Source: UTCHB3 sp964371075 (GTDB lineage: Bacteria > Bacteroidota > Ignavibacteria > Ignavibacteriales > Ignavibacteriaceae). Taken from it: a stretch of DNA of 64,000 nucleotides. The stretch spans positions 248,001 to 312,000 of the forward strand of contig CAYJKN010000004.1 of the NCBI GenBank assembly GCA_964371075.1. The letters run 5' to 3'. A model generated the notes under the pieces. That model had not been told where the DNA came from, ran no database searches, and saw only the letters and a list, made by a program, of their open reading frames with translations. Below are positions 38,684 through 47,108 of the stretch, piece after piece (within the stretch, counting starts at the first letter, position 1; every line of letters starts with the position of its first letter). A program made the translations under genes and the position numbers.

Positions 38684-38786
38684 TTAGGGGACGCAGATCC
38701 ACGCAGATTAAACGGAGTTATGCAGAGGAGAATTTTTGATAGAACGCGGATGAAACGGATGAGGCGGATGAACGCGGATTGATCTG
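38684..38786. repeat. Degenerate intergenic repeat (GCGGATGAA type)
   Basis: GCAGATCCACGCAGATTAAA followed by units like ACGCGGATG and AACGGATGAGG repeat imperfectly. Similar short repeats occur widely in Bacteroidota intergenic DNA, from memory. No coding. Confidence 0.55.
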
Positions 38787-38800
38787 TTAATTAGTCACCC

Positions 38801-38907
38801 AAGTTTCTCCAGTCTCTCAAGTTCTTGTGTTCTAAAGTTCTCAAGTTCTCAAGTCTCTGAGGTTCTAAAGTTCTGAGGTTCTGAAGTTCTGAAGTTCTGA
38901 AGTTCTA
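38801..38907. repeat. Tandem 8-9 bp repeat (AAGTTCTGA/AAGTTCTCA)
   Basis: About a dozen degenerate units run without spacers up to the stop codon of the YigZ-type gene. No conserved spacers exist, so it is not a CRISPR array. Confidence 0.75.
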
Positions 38908-39537
38908 ATCTTCAAAATACCTCTCTTCTTTACAATCAACCACTTCCACCTGCCCATTTGCACCGGCGAGAATTTCTTCCAATATCTTTGAAGTGTGATC
39001 ACTTCTGAGGAAAGTATCGAGTTTTATTCCGTTTGCATAGTCCGAACCGTTAATTTTTACATAATCATTGGTTAAATGTCGATATAAAAACGATGATAAT
39101 TCATATGGCGCGAAAAATTGATATCTTTCAAATCGATGCAGTAGAATTTTTTCAGAATTTGTGAGTGCTTCAATTGCAGTTTCATAATATGCTTTCCCAA
39201 GGGGACCTGTTCCTAATTTTACTCCTCCAAAATACCTGACAACAATAACTGCACAGTTGTTGAACCCGGAATGTTCAATCGCGTTAAATATTCGTAAACC
39301 GGCGGTACCTCCCGGTTCACCATCGTCGGAATATTTAAATGAGCCATCGATCATTTTATAGGCGGAGCAGTGATGCACTGCGTCATAAAATTGTTTACGA
39401 TAAGTGTGGAGGATTTCATCAAATTCAGAAATTGAGTTTATGGGATGCGCAAATGCAAGAAAGATTGATCCCTTCTCTTTATATTTCGATTCTGATTTTG
39501 ATTTAATAGTAGTGTAAGATTGAATTTTCTCGGCCAT
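38905..39537 (-). CDS. IMPACT/YigZ-family protein
   Basis: The 210-residue product shows KGSIFLAFAHPI, SAYKMIDGSFKYSDDGEPGGTAG-like segments (DDGEPGGTAG), and VRYFGGVKLGTGPLGKAY, the IMPACT signature. A second small domain follows, as in YigZ. The role is poorly known, with links to ribosome-associated regulation. ATG 39537 is chosen, as a longer frame to 39651 would enter uvrA. Confidence 0.85.
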   Translation of the reverse strand: MAEKIQSYTTIKSKSESKYKEKGSIFLAFAHPINSISEFDEILHTYRKQFYDAVHHCSAYKMIDGSFKYSDDGEPGGTAGLRIFNAIEHSGFNNCAVIVVRYFGGVKLGTGPLGKAYYETAIEALTNSEKILLHRFERYQFFAPYELSSFLYRHLTNDYVKINGSDYANGIKLDTFLRSDHTSKILEEILAGANGQVEVVDCKEERYFED

Positions 39538-39609
39538 GATGAAATTTAATTCACAAAAAGTTTGTTTTAAATATATAGATAGATTTTGGTTTTTTAACCC
39601 GGAAGTAAA

Positions 39610-42417
39610 TTGTTTCAAGATAAGATTATTGTAAAAGGCGCCCGCGAACACAACCTTAAAAACATCGACATAGAAATTCCCCGTAACTCATTTACCGTTA
39701 TAACCGGACTCTCCGGATCAGGTAAATCGTCTCTGGCATTTGATACCATTTATGCTGAAGGTCAGCGGAGATACATTGAGTGTCTTTCAGCTTATGCACG
39801 GCAGTTCCTCGACATGCTCGAAAAACCGGATGTTGATTTGATAGAAGGACTGAGTCCTGCAATTTCAATCGAACAAAAAGTTACCTCAGGTAACCCGAGA
39901 TCCACGGTTGGCACTGTTACGGAAATTTATGATTATCTCAGATTACTTTATGCTCGACTTGGAGTCATAAATTGTTATAACTGTGGCTCTCCTGTTCAGA
40001 AACAAAATCCGGGACAGATACTTGAAAAAATAGCAAGAGAATTTGCCGGCAAAAAGATTTCCATTTTTGCACCCGTTATAAGAGGGCGAAAAGGCCATTA
40101 CAGAGAACTTTTTGAGGATACCGCAAAAGATGGTTTCCTTAAAGTAAGAATTGATGGCGAGTTAAAGGAAATTGAAAAAGGTTTACAACTGGATCGTTAC
40201 AAGATTCATAATATTGACATTATGATCGACCGGTTTATTGTGAAAGAAGAAGTGGGGGAAAGACTTCAATCATCCGTTGATGTAGCACTTAATTATGGCA
40301 ATGGTATAATGATGGTGAACGATGGAAAGACCGACCACCTTTTCAGTCGTCACCTTAGTTGCCCTTCGTGTGGAATTGGTTATCAGGATCTTGCACCAAA
40401 CTCATTTTCTTTTAATTCCAATTTTGGTGCTTGTCCCGACTGCGACGGATTGGGAGAGAAAAAGGAATTTGATCTAAAATTGATCATCCCCGACTGGAAT
40501 AAATCGATTAATGAAGAGGGGATTGCAGCACTTGGGAAACCCCGTTCAATTTATATCTTTAACCAACTCGAGACAATATCAAAAAAATTTGGTTTCACTT
40601 TTGATACACCATTAAAAGATCTCTCACCGGAAGCAAGAGGAATAGTTCTTAAAGGTTCAAAAGAAAAATATGAATTTTTCTACAGTTATGGTGGTAAAAA
40701 GGAAGTAGCATATAAACACAGATTCTCCGGTGTTTTGGGTTATCTGCAAAATTATTTTAATTCAACCTCTTCCGCTAAAATAAGAGAGTGGGTTGAATCG
40801 TACATGAACATCGGCAAATGTAATTCATGCAACGGTGGCAGACTTAAAAAAGAGTCACTTGCTGTTTTATTTGGGGGTAAAAACATCAGTGAAGTTACTG
40901 CACTCTCGATTAAGGACTGTAGAGATTTTTTCTTAGAGACAAAACTTTTTGGCAGGGATGAGATAATTGCAAGTCCAATTCTTAAAGAAATTAAGTCGAG
41001 ACTTGAATTCCTTTTGAATGTTGGACTCGACTATCTCACTCTTGGGCGAAGTGCGCGAAGTTTATCAGGCGGGGAGTCGCAAAGAATTCGCCTGGCAACT
41101 CAAATTGGGACCCAACTCGCAGGAGTATTATATGTCCTCGATGAACCCTCAATAGGGTTACACCAAAGAGACAATGTTAGATTAATCAATTCACTTAAAA
41201 TGCTCCGCGATCTTGACAATACTATAATTGTGGTGGAACATGATAAAGAAACAATTGAGAGTTCCGACTATCTGATAGATCTTGGACCCGCAGCAGGTGA
41301 ACATGGTGGTATGGTGGTTGCAATGGGTGAAACAGCCAAACTTCTAAAAGATAAAAATTTTCAGGGATCATTAACTCTTGATTATCTTCAACACAGGCGC
41401 TTTGTGTCAATTCCCAAAACCAGACGCGAGGGGAACGGACAGCAGATTACCTTAAAAGGTGCAAGGGGAAATAATCTTAAATCAGTTAACTTAAATCTTC
41501 CTTTGGGGAAATTTGTGGCTGTAACCGGGGTTAGCGGTTCGGGGAAATCATCACTGATAAATGAGACACTTGTAAAAATTCTGATGATTGACATCTACAA
41601 AACGAAAGATGTACCACTACCGTATGATTCAGTTGAAGGGCTAAAATTTGTTGACAAGGTTATTGAAGTTGATCAATCACCAATCGGCAGAACTCCAAGG
41701 TCGAATCCCGCCACTTATACAGGCTTATTCACATATATTAGAGATCTTTTTACACAACTCCCCGAATCAAAAATGAGGGGATATGCACCCGGTAGATTCA
41801 GTTTTAATGTTACAGGTGGCAGGTGTGAAGCTTGTGGAGGTGATGGTTTAAAGAAAATTGAAATGAATTTTCTTCCCGATGTATATGTAAAATGTGATGT
41901 CTGCCATGGAAGAAGATATAACCGTGAAACACTGGAAGTGCTCTATAAAACCAAATCCATTGATGATGTACTCGAAATGACAGTGACTGAAGCTCTCGAT
42001 TTTTTTGAAGACATGCCAAGGATCAAGAGAAAAATACAATCCATCTTTGATGTTGGGTTGGGTTACATCAGACTTGGTCAACAGGCAACAACTCTTTCCG
42101 GTGGTGAGGCTCAACGGGTTAAACTGGCAACCGAACTTAGCAAAATTTCCACAGGGAAAACAATTTATTTCATGGATGAACCAACCACGGGTCTTCACTT
42201 TGAGGATGTAAAAGTTTTACTTAAAGTTATAAACAAACTTGTTGACAAGGGTAACACAGTTGTAGTAGTTGAACATAATCTTGATGTTGTTAACGCTGCT
42301 GATTGGGTTATCGATTTGGGCCCCGGTGGTGGTGATTCAGGGGGAAAAATTGTTGCAGAGGGGACTCCTGAAGAGATAAAACTGAACAAAAAGAGTGTTA
42401 CGGGTAAATTTCTATAA
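39610..42417 (+). CDS. uvrA: Excinuclease ABC subunit A
   Basis: The 935-residue DNA damage-recognition ATPase has Walker A motifs GLSGSGKSS (about residue 34) and GVSGSGKSS, ABC signatures SLSGGESQRIRLA and TLSGGEAQRVKLA, and zinc-finger cysteines (CPSCG/CPDC and CEACGGDG/CDVC). UvrA with UvrB starts nucleotide excision repair. The start is TTG 39610 with GGAAG before it. Length is normal for the family. It is followed by the hairpin at 42420, which probably serves the convergent gene more. Confidence 0.97.
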   Translation: MFQDKIIVKGAREHNLKNIDIEIPRNSFTVITGLSGSGKSSLAFDTIYAEGQRRYIECLSAYARQFLDMLEKPDVDLIEGLSPAISIEQKVTSGNPRSTVGTVTEIYDYLRLLYARLGVINCYNCGSPVQKQNPGQILEKIAREFAGKKISIFAPVIRGRKGHYRELFEDTAKDGFLKVRIDGELKEIEKGLQLDRYKIHNIDIMIDRFIVKEEVGERLQSSVDVALNYGNGIMMVNDGKTDHLFSRHLSCPSCGIGYQDLAPNSFSFNSNFGACPDCDGLGEKKEFDLKLIIPDWNKSINEEGIAALGKPRSIYIFNQLETISKKFGFTFDTPLKDLSPEARGIVLKGSKEKYEFFYSYGGKKEVAYKHRFSGVLGYLQNYFNSTSSAKIREWVESYMNIGKCNSCNGGRLKKESLAVLFGGKNISEVTALSIKDCRDFFLETKLFGRDEIIASPILKEIKSRLEFLLNVGLDYLTLGRSARSLSGGESQRIRLATQIGTQLAGVLYVLDEPSIGLHQRDNVRLINSLKMLRDLDNTIIVVEHDKETIESSDYLIDLGPAAGEHGGMVVAMGETAKLLKDKNFQGSLTLDYLQHRRFVSIPKTRREGNGQQITLKGARGNNLKSVNLNLPLGKFVAVTGVSGSGKSSLINETLVKILMIDIYKTKDVPLPYDSVEGLKFVDKVIEVDQSPIGRTPRSNPATYTGLFTYIRDLFTQLPESKMRGYAPGRFSFNVTGGRCEACGGDGLKKIEMNFLPDVYVKCDVCHGRRYNRETLEVLYKTKSIDDVLEMTVTEALDFFEDMPRIKRKIQSIFDVGLGYIRLGQQATTLSGGEAQRVKLATELSKISTGKTIYFMDEPTTGLHFEDVKVLLKVINKLVDKGNTVVVVEHNLDVVNAADWVIDLGPGGGDSGGKIVAEGTPEEIKLNKKSVTGKFL

Positions 42418-42419
42418 AA

Positions 42420-42442
42420 AAAAAGGCTGCCGAGGCAGCCTG
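42420..42442 (-). terminator. Terminator of the minus-strand lipoprotein gene
   Basis: Arms AGGCTGCC and GGCAGCCT with a two-base loop are followed, on the minus strand, by a run of T. It can also help end uvrA, although A-rich sequence precedes it there. Confidence 0.8.
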
Positions 42443-42445
42443 ATT

Positions 42446-42961
42446 TCAGTTAAATTTTGTAGTTGTAGAGAATTTATATTCCACTGTGGCAGGCCAGTTT
42501 GTCGCATTGGCAACTCCGGCAGAATCGGTTGCAACGGCTGTAACCTTAAAGACTACATATCCATCCAACGCTTTTGCTGCCCATATATCACCGGGTTTTA
42601 GTGCAGTTGCACAAACATCCGCCGACCATTTAGTTGTATCTATCGCAGTTATTGTAGCAAGATCGCCGGGTCCAATCCGATAGAGTTTATCATCTCTGGA
42701 TCTGAACCAAATTCCGGTCATCCATCCGCCACCGGAGCCATTTGGGCACCAGGCAATTGTCTCACCGTCAATTTTCTCGTTTGGTATTGCGTTTTCGGGG
42801 TCTCCGACTTTACCCTCTGAAAAATCCACTCCAAAATGACCCATGATCATTGTTTTTGTGGATGGGGTTGCCGGGTTGGTAGGTGATTCGTCTGATTTAC
42901 ATCCATTAAATGTCACAAAGACTATCGCTACCAAAAATAGAGATGCCAGTATTACTTTCAT
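42446..42961 (-). CDS. Lipoprotein of unknown function
   Basis: The 171-residue product has a lipoprotein signal with the lipobox at FNGCK, then a Ser/Thr/Pro linker (SPTNPATPSTKT). The beta-rich domain has no recognised family. ATG 42961 is preferred over a frame from 43003. It probably sits on an envelope membrane. Confidence 0.65.
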   Translation of the reverse strand: MKVILASLFLVAIVFVTFNGCKSDESPTNPATPSTKTMIMGHFGVDFSEGKVGDPENAIPNEKIDGETIAWCPNGSGGGWMTGIWFRSRDDKLYRIGPGDLATITAIDTTKWSADVCATALKPGDIWAAKALDGYVVFKVTAVATDSAGVANATNWPATVEYKFSTTTKFN

Positions 42962-43182
42962 AGTGTCTCTAAGATTAATGAAACGATTGAGTGAATATAA
43001 CACAATTAATAATTAATGTCAATAAAATTATATATTTTTTGGAATGAAATGGTTTTATATGGAAAAAATGTGATATGAGGTACAAAAAAAGGGGGTTACA
43101 GGAGTGTAAAGTGTTTTTAAAAGATAAAAGGTGTGAGTAATATGCCGGAGCAATATAACTCACACCTGTAAAAAGGAGAGAA

Positions 43183-44475
43183 TTAACCTCTGTAGTTCAG
43201 AGAATCAAGTCCTTTGTAGATTGCAGTAGTATCCAGTTCCTGTTCAATTCTAAGGAGTTGGTTATACTTTGCGATACGATCGGTTCTGCAAGCTGAACCT
43301 GTCTTAATCTGTCCGGCATTTGTAGCAACTGCAATATCTGCAATTGTAACATCTTCAGTTTCACCACTTCTGTGTGAAATTACCGCAGTGTAACCGGCGC
43401 TGCGAGCCATTTCAATTGCATTGAGTGTCTCGGTAAGAGTACCAATCTGATTCACTTTAATGAGGATCGAATTTGCACAACCAAGCTCAATCCCTTTTGC
43501 AAGGATATCAGTGTTTGTTACAAAAAGGTCATCACCTACGAGCTGGATTTTATTTCCAAGAGTTTTGGTAATATTTTTCCAACCATCCCAATCATCTTCA
43601 GCAAGACCATCTTCAAGTGAAACTATCGGATATTGTCTTACCCAGTTTTCCCAATAAGCAATCATTTCATCTGAACTGATCTCTTTTTGAGTTGATTTGA
43701 AAAATTTGTAGGTTTTCTTTTCAGGATTCCACATTTCAGTTGAAGCAGGATCGAGAGCAATGTAAAGGTCTTTGCCCGGTGTATATCCGGCTTTGGTAAT
43801 TGCTTCGAGGATCACTTCTATTGCTTCATCATTTGATTTCAGGGAAGGAGCAAATCCACCTTCGTCACCAACCGAAGTGTTATAACCTTTTTTCTTCAAT
43901 ACACCTCTGAGAGTATGAAACACTTCGGTACCATATCTTAAAGCCTCTTTAAAAGTTGGGGCACCAACCGGCATAACCATAAATTCCTGGAAATCGACAT
44001 TGTTGTCGGCATGTTTTCCACCATTCAGGATATTCATCATTGGTGTTGGGATAACTTTAGCATTTGTTCCACCGATGTAACGGTAGAGGGGGAGACCAAA
44101 AGCTTCTGCTGATGCTTTTGCAACGGCAAGGGAAACACCAAGTATGGCATTTGCGCCAAAATGGGATTTGTTTGGAGTTCCATCAAGTTCAATCATGTAA
44201 TTGTCGATGGCAACCTGTTCTGTGGCATCCCAGCCTATTAATTCGTCAGCAAGTTCATTATTCACAAAATCAACAGCTTTTTCGACGCCTTTTCCAAGGT
44301 ATCTTGCGGAATCACCGTCTCTGAGTTCACAAGCTTCATTAGAACCTGTAGAGGCTCCGCTTGGTACGGCAGCTCTGCCGATCGCTCCGCCTTCGAGTAA
44401 AACTTCTGCTTCAAGAGTTGGATTTCCTCTTGAGTCAAGTATCTCGCGGGCAATTATATCTATTATTTCAGTCAT
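43183..44475 (-). CDS. eno: Enolase (phosphopyruvate hydratase)
   Basis: The 430-residue enzyme has AREILDSRGNPT, GANAILGVSLA, GGKHADNNVDFQEFM, SLEDGLAEDDW and SHRSGETED, all family signatures including Mg and catalytic residues. It converts 2-phosphoglycerate to phosphoenolpyruvate. The start is ATG 44475 after GGAG; the longer frame from 44529 would cover a tRNA. The tRNA-Arg lies 25 bp upstream on the same strand, so readthrough is possible. Confidence 0.97.
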   Translation of the reverse strand: MTEIIDIIAREILDSRGNPTLEAEVLLEGGAIGRAAVPSGASTGSNEACELRDGDSARYLGKGVEKAVDFVNNELADELIGWDATEQVAIDNYMIELDGTPNKSHFGANAILGVSLAVAKASAEAFGLPLYRYIGGTNAKVIPTPMMNILNGGKHADNNVDFQEFMVMPVGAPTFKEALRYGTEVFHTLRGVLKKKGYNTSVGDEGGFAPSLKSNDEAIEVILEAITKAGYTPGKDLYIALDPASTEMWNPEKKTYKFFKSTQKEISSDEMIAYWENWVRQYPIVSLEDGLAEDDWDGWKNITKTLGNKIQLVGDDLFVTNTDILAKGIELGCANSILIKVNQIGTLTETLNAIEMARSAGYTAVISHRSGETEDVTIADIAVATNAGQIKTGSACRTDRIAKYNQLLRIEQELDTTAIYKGLDSLNYRG

Positions 44476-44499
44476 TATTTTTCTCCATTTAAAGATGGG

Positions 44500-44573
44500 T
44501 GCCCCCGGGGCGACTCGAACACCCGACAAACAGTTTAGGAAACTGCTGCTCTATCCACCTGAGCTACGGAGGC
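44500..44573 (-). tRNA. tRNA-Arg (anticodon CCU)
   Basis: The minus strand folds as a cloverleaf. Acceptor GCCTCCG pairs with CGGGGGC, the D-arm has AGCTCAGGTGGAT, and the anticodon arm has GCAGT and ACTGT around TTCCTAA with CCT as anticodon. The T-loop is TTCGAGT. The discriminator is A, and CCA is not encoded (CCC follows). Confidence 0.93.
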
Positions 44574-44777
44574 ATCAAAAGTGATATAAAATTATTTATA
44601 TCACAACAACAAATATACAAATTTGTTGGTAAAGGAGAAGGAGTCACTCCCTTTAATCCTTCACAAAATAGATATCACAATATTTTGTTTATTTCGATTT
44701 ATTTCTTAGTTTTAAGGGTAGCTTTAAAGACTTATTTACAGGGCTGCGGGCACAATTTTTTTTGGAGGATCAAAAAA

Positions 44778-46928
44778 ATGATTGAAAAGAAATCAAAGAC
44801 GTGGAAAAGTGTCTATTACTTTTTGACTGTGGTAACACTTTTCTTCACTACTCCATTGGCTCAATGGAAGATGGTTGTTCCACAACTGCCAAATCGCGAC
44901 TATAATGAAATCCAGGGATTAGACAGCTTAACCGGATATATCAGATCGGGTTTAGAAAATCCAATACTGACATTCGACGGCTGGCATTCATTTAAACAGA
45001 TACCCGTAAATGATCCACAGTTTCAAAATTGTAAATTAATTGCTTTTGCCTCACCTGATAAAATATTTGCAACTTTTGAAGACGCTCACAGATTGTGGGT
45101 TTCCACCGATTCTTGTGAAACATGGCAAGAAATAGCCCTTCCGGATAGTATCAAAATTCTTTCGATATATTTTGCAAATTCTCAGTATGGTGTTATATAT
45201 GGTACTCATCATCCCGATTATACAACCGATGGAGGAGTAACCTGGAATGCCATCCCTGTGAGCAGTGATACAGTGCTCATCCAAAAAATATCGCCCAATG
45301 GTCGATTATTTAGTACAGGATTAAACATGCCGCTGAGATATTCCACAAATTTTGGTCAAAGTTGGGAAAACACAAACTTCTATGACCATAACCTGGCACC
45401 CACACCACTGTTTGTTAATAGTGATATTGCCTACCTTAGATCCCGCCATGGTTACTTCTACAGGAGCTCAGACGGCGGAATAACATGGGATAGTCTTCCG
45501 AATATTCCAAGCTATAATTTTAACTTTACTCAAGTTGTCACCGGGAATGATGAGTTATTTTTCAGTTCGGGTGATAAGATTTATAAGCTTAAGGATCAAG
45601 GGACCACGGTTGAAGAAATCCTTTTAATCCCGGGTTCAGGTTCCTCAAGATTTGCGATAGCCGGAAGTAAATTAGTCGTTCCAATTTGGGGTAGTGAGTT
45701 CAGTCCTGTCATGATTTATGATCTGATTACTCACACATCATCACCAGCCGACCCTTTTGGTGACCTGGCGATTCTTGCTGCAAGACTTCACCCCGACGGT
45801 AAAATTAACCTTATTTACGCAAAAAGAAATGCTCTTTACCTTGGGACTTCAGAAGACTCAGGACTCAGTTGGATTCATCAATCTTTGAATATGGAAAATG
45901 ATAATCCACGCATAGATGTAAGGAGTAAAGATTGTTTTTTTAAGTCCAGAAAAGATACACTCTCCCACTACCACAAAGACGGTCAGGGGAATTGGATTGT
46001 CACCAAACAAAGTTTTGGCTGGAGAATTGATGCGCTTAAACTATTTGGTGAAACAAATCTTATCCTTATTATCACCGGACTTGAAGGCGATGTGTACAAA
46101 TCAAAAGTAATTAAATCAACTGATAATGGTAACACCTGGATAGTTGTAACGACTTTTGATCCAAAGGAGCATGATCAATATGAATTTAGTGACGAAAACA
46201 ATTGGTTCTTTTTATCTCAAAGAAGACCTCTAATCACAACCAATGGTGGAGCGACTTGGGTAGAATTGCCAATATGGACGCCGCCTTTTCCCACTTCGAT
46301 ATATATCAGAGATTCTGCCTTTATTGCCTTCGGGGCAGAGCCTTCGAGTATTTATTACTCGACTGATATGGGCATCAATTGGGGTCAATATATATTTCCA
46401 GCCCCAAATGTTGTCCGTGCAATCAGTATGATCTCAAAAGATACCGGCTATATAGCCCTGGGTGAGCCTGCACAGCATATCTATCGCACAACGGATGGAG
46501 GTTTACATTGGGGTCAACAATTCACATCACAACCGGGTGAAACCAGATGGATTAAATCAAATGGTGATGGAAAAGTCTGGGTATTTCAGTGGTCAGGTGT
46601 GCTTAAGTCTGAAAACTATGGTGGAGTTACGGGAATTTTTGATGAGTCTCCCCTGGTTAAACCTGAATCATTCGAGGTATCGGGAAATTACCCTAATCCT
46701 TTTAACCCTTCAACCAGAATAGATTATACTCTGAGTAGTCCGGGCGAGGTAACCATCAAAATTTACAATTTTATAGGTGAAATGGTAAAAACAATATATC
46801 AAGGAGAGCAATCACCCGGCAGACACACCGTCGTTTTTGATGCAACGGGACTTCCATCAGGAGTTTACATAACAAATATTGAATGCGGAGGCTTATACCG
46901 AAATATTAAGATGATTTTATTGAAATAA
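44778..46928 (+). CDS. T9SS-secreted Asp-box propeller protein
   Basis: The 717-residue protein has a signal peptide (helix FLTVVTLFFTTPLAQ) and about nine Asp-box repeats, such as TTDGGVTW, SSDGGITW, STDNGNTW, TTNGGATW and TTDGGLHW. A NYPNPFNPST sorting domain ends it. The fold is a BNR/sortilin-like propeller, probably for surface glycan or protein binding; no sialidase active site is evident. ATG 44778 has GGAGG 9 bp before it and is clearly better than the long upstream frame. Confidence 0.85.
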   Translation: MIEKKSKTWKSVYYFLTVVTLFFTTPLAQWKMVVPQLPNRDYNEIQGLDSLTGYIRSGLENPILTFDGWHSFKQIPVNDPQFQNCKLIAFASPDKIFATFEDAHRLWVSTDSCETWQEIALPDSIKILSIYFANSQYGVIYGTHHPDYTTDGGVTWNAIPVSSDTVLIQKISPNGRLFSTGLNMPLRYSTNFGQSWENTNFYDHNLAPTPLFVNSDIAYLRSRHGYFYRSSDGGITWDSLPNIPSYNFNFTQVVTGNDELFFSSGDKIYKLKDQGTTVEEILLIPGSGSSRFAIAGSKLVVPIWGSEFSPVMIYDLITHTSSPADPFGDLAILAARLHPDGKINLIYAKRNALYLGTSEDSGLSWIHQSLNMENDNPRIDVRSKDCFFKSRKDTLSHYHKDGQGNWIVTKQSFGWRIDALKLFGETNLILIITGLEGDVYKSKVIKSTDNGNTWIVVTTFDPKEHDQYEFSDENNWFFLSQRRPLITTNGGATWVELPIWTPPFPTSIYIRDSAFIAFGAEPSSIYYSTDMGINWGQYIFPAPNVVRAISMISKDTGYIALGEPAQHIYRTTDGGLHWGQQFTSQPGETRWIKSNGDGKVWVFQWSGVLKSENYGGVTGIFDESPLVKPESFEVSGNYPNPFNPSTRIDYTLSSPGEVTIKIYNFIGEMVKTIYQGEQSPGRHTVVFDATGLPSGVYITNIECGGLYRNIKMILLK

Positions 46929-47108
46929 AAGATTCATACAACCGGATTAAAATGTGTGATACGGGTTGATTAAACCGGAGTCGCAATTAAGGCATGGAGT
47001 CCTCGTAGCAGTCTTTTTTTGCGTAACCATATCCGAAAAAATATGTAATTTAAATGTCAGGAAACTTTTCTTTCCAAGGATACATAATTTATACCAAACT
47101 GGATAAAA

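Noticed and set aside
38801..38907. Possible CRISPR array
   Set aside because: Units are 8-9 bp and adjoin without spacers; no cas genes are near.
44499..44777. N-terminal extension of the Asp-box protein into the tRNA
   Set aside because: It would run across the tRNA-Arg gene; ATG 44778 has a good GGAGG site and the signal peptide.
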